44,498 nucleotides of DNA from Poteriospumella lacustris (Eukaryota > Sar > Chrysophyceae > Chromulinales > Dinobryaceae). Position 1 is the first letter of the stretch. The number at the start of each line of letters is the position of its first letter. The stretch lies in assembly GCA_008000375.1 (NCBI GenBank), contig SMOI01000266.1, forward strand, positions 1 through 44,498, written 5' to 3'. Positions 29,398-37,925 of the stretch are shown here, one piece after another. The position numbers were made by a program, and so were the translations under genes. Under the pieces are notes generated by a model that had not been told where the DNA came from, did no database searches, and saw only the letters and a program-made list of their open reading frames with translations.

Positions 29398-32300
29398 ATG
29401 TCTGCCAAGCAAGATCTCAAGAAAACCGCGCAAAAGCCTATCACTCAAGTACCTTCGGGTAGGAGCAAGGCAGTGATTTTGCAGCGTAACGGTCGGTTCC
29501 ACGAGTGGAACGATGCTTGCAAGGCGAGAATCATCTCGACCAAGCCAAGATGGATCACGGTCTGGGATAACCCCAGGGCAGAGCCCAAGCCAATGCCGAT
29601 ATCAGAGATATTGGCCGAGCTAAAGGGAGAGGTTGTCAATCCATACGAGGATCAACCTGCTCCCAATAACAACCCGACGGTCCAACGCCGCCTGAGGGCG
29701 GGAAGTCAGACCTCCTCAACGAGCAGCGCCACCGTACAGGCCACGGCACCGCCTGAGGGGTCGGCTACCGCAAACGAGGATGACACGCTCTCTAAGGAGG
29801 CTGCCAAGATGTTCCGAGACGATCTGTCTCGGATCAAGGCCCAACGCGAAGAAGTTTTCGCAGACCTCTGGAGCCATTTGTCTCGCGATGTCCAGTCGAA
29901 CATCGAGATGCATCGCCATTGGCGTATGCTTCGAGATCGTCAGGATGTGGTCAAACTCCTCGAAGTCATTGAGAACGCCGTTTCGGGTCACACGGGCAAG
30001 GACGACATCTCGGCAAGACTCCAGGCCGAGACCGAGCTCTACGGAGTGAAGCAGCGCATATCTCAGACTGTGTCTGAGTATGCCGACGAAGTCCGGGCCG
30101 CCTTCGCAAAGGCGGCGAGATTCCTGTCGGCGGGAGAGGCAGAACCCAGCCAGGACCTGAAAGTCCTCGTGTTCGTGAGAGGATTATCGAACGCACATGA
30201 TGAGTACAAGACCTCCTTCCACGATCGGCGCAGAGCTGAGCAGCCGATCCCAAAATCCATCGACGATGCCAAAGAAGATCTGTTCGAGTTCGAACGAGAC
30301 CGAGCGATCATTGGCCAAGGTAACGCAAAGCGCCGCCAGAAGGGTGAACAGCTGGCGATCCATCGGACCACCAACCCGAGCGACGCCAAGACCCCACCAG
30401 TGGATGACAAGAAACGGGGGCGCGAGGCAAAGGCGTCTGATCGTTGCAACTACTGCAAAGAGCTCGGACACTTCAAGAGAGATTGTCCGAAGCTCCAGCA
30501 TCAACCTGCGACCGTGGGTTCCATCACCCTGGAGACCGCTGGCAACGAGACCACCATGGTGAATCGGGTTCGCCGACTTCGGATGCCCACCTGGGTCAAT
30601 CTCGACAGCGGTGCCGAGACCAGTGTCTTCGCGAACGCCTCCCTGATCACCGATCTGCACCAAGGTGAAGCGGTGACGGTGAAGACGGTAGCCGGCAAGA
30701 AGACCCTCAACACTTGGGGTTACTTCGGGACTATCAAAGTCCTCTATGACCCGTCCGCGGAGGCAAACCTCCTGAGCCAACACGACCTCGAGCTCGCGAG
30801 CGAGCATGTCACCTTCGTCCCGGGCGTTAGCTGGACAAGCGTCCTTAGTGCAACGGGAGATGAACTCGAATTCTCCAAACCGGAAACGGACGAGTTCGGG
30901 GCGCCCAACAAGTTCTACTGCCATGCACCGACATCTATCTCGATCGGCGGTATCACTACCACTGAGAGGGAAAAGATGTTCCCCAAGGCCGAAGTGGAAA
31001 GAGCAAGGGGAGCTCGAGCTCTCAAGTTGAGGCTCGGGGGTGCGTCGGACGCCGACGTCATCCGATTCCTTCGCGATGGAGTTGCTGTAGGGTGTCCGTT
31101 CACACCCGCTGATGTCCGAAGGGCAACAGCGATATACGGCCACGACATTGCGGACCTCAAGGGCAAGATGACGAGTCGAGGCCCGTCCAGGGCGACGGTA
31201 ATCGACGTGCCCGGAGGGGGCGAGCAGAAGAACCAGAACCTGTTCGTGGATGTCTTCGACTTGGAGGGACAGCTATTTGTCCTGGCGATAATGAAGCCAA
31301 TGAAGTACTGCTTCTGCGCAATCCTCAACGGCCGATCTGCCGAGGATATGGAGAGCGCCATGAAATCCATTATCAACATGGCAACATCAAAGGGATTCAA
31401 CATCGTGAAGATCGAAGCCGATCCCGAGCCGGCAATCGTGAAGATCAAGGATACTCTCGGGGTCCCCGTGGATCTGGTTGGAGCGGGCTCTCATGTCCCC
31501 GTTGCGGAACGGGAGGGACGTGTTGTCAAGGAACGCTGCCGACTCATTAAGGACTCATTAAGGCTTCCATTTGACGTCCCAGCGAGACTCAACAAGTTCC
31601 TCGTCATGTTCGTGGTGACGAGACTGAACTTAATGCCAAGATCAACTGATGGCCAAGTCGGCTGCCCACGAGAAAGATTCACTGGCAAGAAACTCCTTTA
31701 CCGAAAGGACTTGGAGTTGGGCTTCGGTGATTACACTGAAGTGTGGTCGAAGCCTGATGTCACGAACGGCATGGAAAAGAGGAGCATCAGCGCGATTGCA
31801 CTTTATCCAGCCGGAAACGACCAAGGATCATGGTACTTCTACGACCTGTCAGGTGGTACCGTATTCCAAAGGTCTCATTGGAAACCCCTCCCGATGCCGG
31901 ACATCGTGGTACGATCGCTCAACGAGCTCGCCTCTCTGGATGCCAAATTTGTCGAGAGAGGAAAGCCGGCTCCGATGAGCAGGGTTGACCTTCGCGTCGG
32001 AGAATTGCCCATTGAAAGAATCATCGCGAATCCGTCCCTGGACGTGCCGAGATACGGGCCAGATGGAGCAAGACTGGATGTGTCGGCTAGGACGAAGCGC
32101 GCCAGAGCACGGGGTGCGGCGCACGAGCCGATCGCTGCAGTAGAACCAGCGTCTCCCCCTGAAGTCGAAGATAGAGTCGATGACGGAAATGCCGATATCG
32201 AACAAGAGCTAACGGTTGACGACACTTGGGATTTAAGTGCGGACCCTGCCCAGAGTGCCGAAGGTGAAATCCCTTGCGAAGAGCACGACGTTGGGGAGGA

Positions 32301-33975
32301 AGAAGAATCGCCGTGTGCTGACGAAACCGCTGAGCTGCCAAGGAGATCCCAGAGAATTGCTTCTCGAATGCTCGGTCATGTATCCGTCAGAGAGAGTATC
32401 GAGAAACTGGGGATCGAAGCAGAACTGGCCTTGAAAAGGGAGTTCCAGCAGATGGTCGACATGGACGTGTACGAGCCAGTGCGTCTCGAAGCGCTTACGG
32501 AAGACCAGAGAAAAAGGGTCATTCACTCAAGCGCGTTCGTAAAAGAGAAAGTCGATGAGTCCGGGAAGGTCACATCCGTCAAGGCGCGCTGGGTCGGGTC
32601 AGGGAACCAGATGAACCGGGAACTATACGAAACCGGATCGTCCCCGACTGTCTCGACGGAGACACTGTTCGCACAATTGGCTCTTGCCGCTGGCGAAAAG
32701 ATGGACATTATCACCATCGACATTGGGTCCGCGTATCTTCACTCTGACATGAATGAGTTCGTGGCGGTATACATCGCCCCACACTTGGCCAAGTACGCCA
32801 TCGCGGTCGATTCCAGACTGGCCCCGTTCCAGGATAGTCGGGGACGAGTGCTTGTCCGCCTCAAGAAGGCGTTGTACGGCTGTGTCCAGTCCTCCCGACT
32901 CTGGTACGAGACGATGTCGGAGACTCTACACGCCGCTGGGTTCCGCGCCAATGACTATGATCGCTGCTTGTTCCATAAGGGCGAACGTGGTGACCAGATA
33001 TCGATATGCCTGCATGTTGATGATCTGCTGGTGACGAGTACATCTCAGCGCCGTACGAATGAACTGTTGTCTGCGTTACGGGCGAGATTCCGTGAGGTCA
33101 AGGTTCGACAGGGCGCAGAGAATGGTTATCTGGGAATGCGACTGACCACTGCGGAAGATAAGTTGACCGTCGACATGGTCGCTTATATCGACGAATGCCT
33201 CAAGGAGTGCCCATCGACAGCGACTCATGCCACCCCCGCGGATTCAAACTTGTTCGTGGTAGGGGAATCCGTTGAGCTTGGGGCGAAGGAGAAGGAATAT
33301 TTCCACTCCATGGTTGCGAGGCTGCTGTATCTGGCCAAGCGGACACGCCCTGACATCCTGACCGCCGTCAGCTTCTTGACAGGGCGGGTGACTAAGTCAT
33401 GTGAAGACGACATGGTAAAATTGGAGCGAGTTCTCGGATATCTGCGAAAGACACGCTACCTGACAATGACTTTCAAACGTGGCCTGCAGTCCCCATCCCT
33501 CGTAGCCTACACTGACGCTGGGTATGGGGTGCACGAAGAGGGCCAGAGCCGAAGCGGGTTGGTCGTGACCATCAACGGAACCCCCGTCATTTGGAAGTCC
33601 TCCAAGCAGTCCATCGTTACCAAGAGCAGCACTGAAGCAGAACTGGTTGCGTTAACGGATGGATCCACAGACGTTCTGTGGATGAGAAACTTACTTCTCT
33701 CTCAAGGCTATGAGATCGGTCCAGTCCCAATTGGAGAAGATAACCAGTCCGTGCTTGCGATGCTGGAGAAAAGAAGTGTCGGACTGGCGCGTACTCGGCA
33801 CATAAACGTGCGCTACTTCTTCATCGTCGATCGCGTCAAGTCGGATGAACTGAAGATTGTGTATGTCCCTACCGAAGATATGCTGGCTGACGCACTTACG
33901 AAGCCTCTTGCGGGAAAGACCTTTGCTAAAATGCGAGCGATGCTCCTGGGCGACAACGCGTCGTACTGCCCATGA
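29398..33975 (+). CDS. Copia gag-pol polyprotein
   Basis: 1525 residues in one frame. Gag fills about 1-340, with a CCHC zinc knuckle at 350-363 (CNYCKELGHFKRDC). The aspartic protease site is LDSGAETS with D403. The integrase core has acidic residues at FVDVFD (D618), KIEADPE and the E of VVKERCRLIKDSL. Reverse transcriptase has TIDIGSAYLHSD (Y1113), ALYGCVQSSRLWYE and LHVDDLLV (VDD 1207-1209). RNase H has YTDAGYG (D1373), SSTEAEL, and the conserved end VPTEDMLADALTKPL. The zinc-binding HHCC region before the integrase core looks altered: the LRLGGAS block is there, but the usual His pair is not. There is no visible frameshift or stop between gag and pol, so any excess of Gag must arise some other way. 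Confidence 0.95.
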   Translation: MSAKQDLKKTAQKPITQVPSGRSKAVILQRNGRFHEWNDACKARIISTKPRWITVWDNPRAEPKPMPISEILAELKGEVVNPYEDQPAPNNNPTVQRRLRAGSQTSSTSSATVQATAPPEGSATANEDDTLSKEAAKMFRDDLSRIKAQREEVFADLWSHLSRDVQSNIEMHRHWRMLRDRQDVVKLLEVIENAVSGHTGKDDISARLQAETELYGVKQRISQTVSEYADEVRAAFAKAARFLSAGEAEPSQDLKVLVFVRGLSNAHDEYKTSFHDRRRAEQPIPKSIDDAKEDLFEFERDRAIIGQGNAKRRQKGEQLAIHRTTNPSDAKTPPVDDKKRGREAKASDRCNYCKELGHFKRDCPKLQHQPATVGSITLETAGNETTMVNRVRRLRMPTWVNLDSGAETSVFANASLITDLHQGEAVTVKTVAGKKTLNTWGYFGTIKVLYDPSAEANLLSQHDLELASEHVTFVPGVSWTSVLSATGDELEFSKPETDEFGAPNKFYCHAPTSISIGGITTTEREKMFPKAEVERARGARALKLRLGGASDADVIRFLRDGVAVGCPFTPADVRRATAIYGHDIADLKGKMTSRGPSRATVIDVPGGGEQKNQNLFVDVFDLEGQLFVLAIMKPMKYCFCAILNGRSAEDMESAMKSIINMATSKGFNIVKIEADPEPAIVKIKDTLGVPVDLVGAGSHVPVAEREGRVVKERCRLIKDSLRLPFDVPARLNKFLVMFVVTRLNLMPRSTDGQVGCPRERFTGKKLLYRKDLELGFGDYTEVWSKPDVTNGMEKRSISAIALYPAGNDQGSWYFYDLSGGTVFQRSHWKPLPMPDIVVRSLNELASLDAKFVERGKPAPMSRVDLRVGELPIERIIANPSLDVPRYGPDGARLDVSARTKRARARGAAHEPIAAVEPASPPEVEDRVDDGNADIEQELTVDDTWDLSADPAQSAEGEIPCEEHDVGEEEESPCADETAELPRRSQRIASRMLGHVSVRESIEKLGIEAELALKREFQQMVDMDVYEPVRLEALTEDQRKRVIHSSAFVKEKVDESGKVTSVKARWVGSGNQMNRELYETGSSPTVSTETLFAQLALAAGEKMDIITIDIGSAYLHSDMNEFVAVYIAPHLAKYAIAVDSRLAPFQDSRGRVLVRLKKALYGCVQSSRLWYETMSETLHAAGFRANDYDRCLFHKGERGDQISICLHVDDLLVTSTSQRRTNELLSALRARFREVKVRQGAENGYLGMRLTTAEDKLTVDMVAYIDECLKECPSTATHATPADSNLFVVGESVELGAKEKEYFHSMVARLLYLAKRTRPDILTAVSFLTGRVTKSCEDDMVKLERVLGYLRKTRYLTMTFKRGLQSPSLVAYTDAGYGVHEEGQSRSGLVVTINGTPVIWKSSKQSIVTKSSTEAELVALTDGSTDVLWMRNLLLSQGYEIGPVPIGEDNQSVLAMLEKRSVGLARTRHINVRYFFIVDRVKSDELKIVYVPTEDMLADALTKPLAGKTFAKMRAMLLGDNASYCP

Positions 33976-33986
33976 GATCGGGGGTG

Positions 33987-34392
33987 TGTTGCATTTATGA
34001 AACCGCCTGCGTGTCACGACACGATGATGACGTCGAGCGATCGATGTCTTCGACTACCTCCGATGCTCACCATAGCATTGTTATCCTCTTCTTTGCATTC
34101 TCTTCTTTCTTTTGTGTTATTTCTATTGTGGGAACCACTCGTGTGGCATCCCGATGAAGTGTTCCAAGGTGGAGCCTTCGTTTCTCTCTGTATTCGATGT
34201 TTTGCGGTGTCTATCATGCTCAAAGTAGCCTTCGACGGCGAAGCTAATATTCACATTTCAAAGGTAAAGCTTATAATTTATTCCAAAGAACAACAGTGTT
34301 GTTCACAGGAGTTTGGGATTATATTTCATTTACAGTGCAATCCCTGAACAGCGTGGTTCAGGTGTCCGAATTGAAACGGCTAGTTTCCAACA
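33987..34392 (+). repeat. 3' LTR, 406 bp
   Basis: Same length and, as far as read, the same sequence as the 5' LTR. A short purine-rich run (GAGATCGGGGG) lies just upstream and may be the polypurine tract. Confidence 0.95.
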
Positions 34393-34397
34393 AAACT
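34393..34397 (+). repeat. Target site duplication AAACT, right
   Basis: Matches 28961-28965. Confidence 0.92.
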
Positions 34398-34711
34398 GCT
34401 TGCTCTCTTCTAGAACCAACGACAGCAGGATGATGACGACGCTGTCTGGAGCACTTGGGAGTTTGGGTCTTCGAGCTTCGATGTTGCCCGTTTCGAAACG
34501 TTCGATCCGGACAAAAGACGTCTTTTCGGTGACAAATGACAACTGACAAATATCCACCTGAATCGTCACTGGGATCATTGCTGAGCTCTCACAAAGAACT
34601 CGTCGTTTTATGACTTTGATTGTAAATCAGTGTTGATGGGAAAAGAAAGTGGGAAAGAAAGAAGAAGCCTTCACTTTTTCATAAGGTCCATCCACAGACG
34701 ACTGCATCATC
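34398..34711. promoter_or_regulatory. Upstream region of left B'' gene (old shared promoter with right STI1)
   Basis: 314 bp between the retrotransposon and the B'' ATG. Only the last 65 bp (from 34647) are shared with the right B'' copy, so the two B'' genes have different upstream control sequences. An in-frame TAA at 34682-34684 fixes the start at 34712. Confidence 0.45.
34408..34415. promoter_or_regulatory. Displaced heat-shock-element-like motif TTCTAGAA
   Basis: With the retrotransposon removed in thought, this motif would lie about 110 bp upstream of the right STI1 ATG, inside GCTTGCTCTCTTCTAGAACC. That matches the inverted left flank, which reads GCTCGCTCTCTC, a short insert, then TCTAGAACCA. 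It is now about 5.5 kb from the right STI1 start and 300 bp from the B'' start. Confidence 0.5.
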
Positions 34712-37177
34712 ATGGAGGAGCCTCTCAGTTTCAATTCCTATTCGGCCTTGAGCCATTTTGTTTCAGCAAAAATCAAACTCGAAGAGTTGTTTCAGACCTT
34801 TCTTGAACATGAAGGCCAGGAGAAAATCTTGAACATGTATTTGGAGGCGTCGCGATATCCGTTGGACGAGAGTATCATCAAGTTGGACAGCGACCGGGGT
34901 GTGTCGGGTAGTCCGGGCCTATCGAAGAACTCTATCTACAAGAAGTCGCCGAAGAAACGAACCCAGGCGGAGATGGCGCAAAGCAGCTCGTCGACGGGCA
35001 ATGCGTCGGCTGCGGCGGACGAGCTGAGTCGGTTGTCGGTGGGTCCGGCGTCTTCATCGTCAGCGTCGATCGGCGGATCGTCCACCGTCGCTGTGGCGGG
35101 CTCGTCGGCGGCGCCGTCGTCGGGTGTAGCGGCAGGAGCGGAGTCGATCGGTGCCATGAGTGTGACGCGCACGGACAGCGACGACCCGGCGTCGGACCAC
35201 TATGTGATGCGTCGCAAGACCACGTTCGACCGCATCCCGGTGTTTCATGTCCCGGGGCGCAAGAGCACACACATCAGCCACGTGAGCGAGGACGACAAGC
35301 TGGTGAAGCGGTTACCGGAGATCGAGGCGTTCTTTAAGCCGTTTCCGGGCGGTATTCCGGTGGAGAAGTTCGTGCACGTGACGAAGCGGCTGTGCGGCAT
35401 TCCGTCGTTCTTCAATCTGCCGCTGTGTCGTCGCATCAACGAGCGCTTCGGCGATCCAGATGCGGGTATTCCCGCACCGCGGACGGTGGGCAAGGCCGGA
35501 CGCCAGCCGTCGGGCGTGAAGATCAAGCTGAAGACGTTTCTCAAGTTCTGGCAGCAGGAGATCGAGCCGTTCGACCGCATCGAGCGGTTCTTCCGCATCA
35601 TCAAGAAGCACGACGCAGAGTACATCGTGAAGGACGACTTCGTGCCGTTCCTGCAAGAGCTGTTGCATTTCCATCCGGGGTTGGACTTCCTGGAGGCGCA
35701 CGAGGAGTTCCAGCGGAAGTATGCACTGACGGTGATCACGCGCATTTTCTACCGCGTGAACACGTCGCGGACGGGCAAGATATCGCTGCGCGAGGTGCGC
35801 AAGTCGAACTTGTTCCATGCCTGCATGCACGTGGACGAAGAGACGGACATCAACAAGGTGCTGGACTACTTTTCGTACGAGCACTTCTACGTGATCTACT
35901 GCAAGTTCTTCGAGCTGGACGCCGACAAGGACTCGAAGCTGACGAAGCACGACCTGTTGAAGTACGGCGAGCATGCGTTGTCGGAGGCGATCGTGGACCG
36001 GTACGTGACGTCATCGCCGTGGGCTACATCGGAACACCCTGCGGTGGGGTGGTGGCAGGATGACGCTAACGCGCTGCGGTGTGTCTGTCTGTGTGCCTTG
36101 TGTCGTGTGCCTTGTGTCGTGTGTGTGTCGTGTGTGTGTAGCATCTTCCAGGTGGGCACGCGGGTGTTTTCGGACGGACAGATCGGCGGCTTCGACAACC
36201 CGAACTCGTCGTCGAGTAACAACGCCCAGCTGCTGACGCCTGGTCAGTCGGCGACGGTGGCGGCCGCGACGGGCAGCAGCAGTGGCGCGTACGGCATGTC
36301 GTACCCGGACTTCATCTTCTTCATGTTGTCGGAGGAGGACAAGACGTCGGAGTGCGCGCTGTCGTATTGGTTCAAGTGCTGCGACCTGGACGACGACGGG
36401 TATTTGTCGCCGGAGGAGATGCGGTTCTTCTACCGCAACCAGATCCACCGCATCACCGCGCTGGGACAAGAGTCGATCAACTTCGAAGACGTGTTGTGTC
36501 AGATGCTGGACATGGTGTCGCCGCAGGACACGACCCGCATCACGTTGGCGGATCTGACGCGGCCGGACAAGCGCATGATCTCAGGTACGTGTGTCGTGGG
36601 TACTGTGTTTCCGTAGTGGCTGCCCGACTCACCTCAGTGTCTGTGGCGGTGGCGGCTGCCTGCAGGTGTGCTGTTCGACGTGCTGTTCAACCTGCACAAG
36701 TTCTTGCGGTTCGAGAGTCGCGACCCGTTCCAAGAGAAGATCCGGCGCGAAGACATCTTCCACTCGGACTGGGACCGCTTTGCACACGCGGAGTACAACC
36801 GTCTGGCGCAAGAAGAGGAAGAGGAGAGCGACAGCCACAGCTCTGGGCAGTCGTACGACGCGGCGATGGAAGTGGACGCCTATGGCGCTGGGTCGTCGCT
36901 GCACCACGGCGGGTCGGTGGGCGGCAGCGGCGGTGGCAGCGGAGGTGCACCGTCGCTGAGCGGAACGGACGAAGACGACGAGGAGGAGGACGAGGACGAC
37001 GATGGCGGCGCGATGGGCGGCGGCGGAGCGGGCGGAGCGCGGCGAGGAGGCAAGACGCACCAGCGCAGCAACTCTGGCGACAACTGGTCGGTGATCAACG
37101 ACGAGGAGTCGGACGAGGACGAAGACGACGACGACGCGTTGCTGGGCAACCGGCTGGTGCAGCGCGGCCGGCGATAG
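34712..37177 (+). CDS. PPP2R3: PP2A regulatory subunit B'' (PPP2R3/TON2 type), left copy
   Basis: Exons 34712-36000, 36142-36584 and 36666-37177 give 747 residues. Introns are 36001-36141 (GTACGT...GTGTAG) and 36585-36665 (GTACGT...CTGCAG). After a Ser/Ala-rich linker (about 80-160) comes the B'' core: FGDPDAGIP, LKTFLKFWQQEIEPFD, FVPFLQELLHFHPGLDFLE, YALTVITRIFYRVN. Two EF-hand loops follow: DADKDSKLTKHD (403-414) and DLDDDGYLSPEE (511-522), the second canonical for calcium. After intron 2 come VLFNLHKFLRFESRDPF and WDRFAHAEYNRLA, then Gly-rich and highly acidic C-terminal stretches. B'' subunits give PP2A its substrate choice and respond to calcium; plant TON2/FASS acts on the cytoskeleton. 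The long linker and acidic tail are lineage-specific. Confidence 0.94.
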
Positions 37178-37925
37178 TGGGCGTCGAGGCCCAAAGGAAG
37201 CGACCATCGTCGACGTGCCCGCCGATGGTTGGCCGGTCGGCGGAAGGGTCGACGCGGCGGTCGGCCGAGCGACCTTCGCGGGCCGACGCAGTGTGTTGAC
37301 CCGTGGTTGTGACCCATCCCCTTTAATTTATCTCTTTCTCATCTCTCGCACAGAGTCACGTCATGCACTTTCCTCTGTCAACATAGGCACCTCGCCACGG
37401 CCGCACCCGTTGGATACAAACGAGGTCAGTGCGCCAGTCGGCAATCCGCTGATCTGTTTCAGGTGTCTGTCGCTGGGAACTCGTTGTCGGCATCGCACAA
37501 TTAAATTAAAGAGGTGTTGGGGAGAGCCCAACCGAAGCAGCACGAGACACATTGGTTGGGCTCTCCCCAACACCTCTTTAATTTAATTTGTTTATCTTCT
37601 CACTCAAACACGCCGACAACGAGTTCCCAGCGAAAGACAACTGAAACAGATCAGCGGGTTACCGACTGGCGCACTGACCTCGTTTGTATCCAACGGGTGC
37701 GGCCGTGGCGAGGTGCCTATGTTGACAGAGGAAAGTGCATGACGTGACTCTGTGCGAGAGATGAGAAAGAGATAAATTAAAGGGGATGGGTCACAACCAC
37801 GGGTCAACACACTGCGTCGGCCCGCGAAGGTCGCTCGGCCGACCGCCGCGTCGACCCTTCCGCCGACCGGCCAACCATCGGCGGGCACGTCGACGATGGT
37901 CGCTTCCTTTGGGCCTCGACGCCCA
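37178..37925. other. Central spacer of the B'' inverted pair (both 3' UTRs)
   Basis: 748 bp without a gene. Identity between sides holds to about 37441 and its mirror at 37662, then falls towards a perfect hairpin at 37499-37588. The right side carries a longer segment next to the hairpin (about 37589-37612) than the left. Confidence 0.8.
37499..37588. terminator. 35-bp-stem perfect hairpin with 20-nt loop, possible two-way 3' end signal
   Basis: Stem arms are 37499-37533 and 37554-37588, loop 37534-37553. The outer stem is AT-rich (AATTAAATTAAA) and the inner stem GC-richer (GGTGTTGGGGAGAGCCCAAC). It sits within a few bases of the symmetry centre of the gene pair. A role in ending both convergent transcripts is possible but unproven; it could also be the scar of the event that made the palindrome, or a small mobile element. 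Confidence 0.5.

Larger units (their letters stand above)
28966..34392 (+). mobile_element. Complete Ty1/copia LTR retrotransposon, 5427 bp
   Basis: Two 406-bp LTRs start TGTTG and end CAACA and appear identical. One uninterrupted gag-pol frame lies between them, and AAACT flanks both ends. Domain order gag, protease, integrase, reverse transcriptase, RNase H defines Copia. Matching LTRs and the open frame indicate a recent and possibly active element. It lies between right STI1 and left B'', in what was their shared head-to-head promoter region. Confidence 0.96.
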
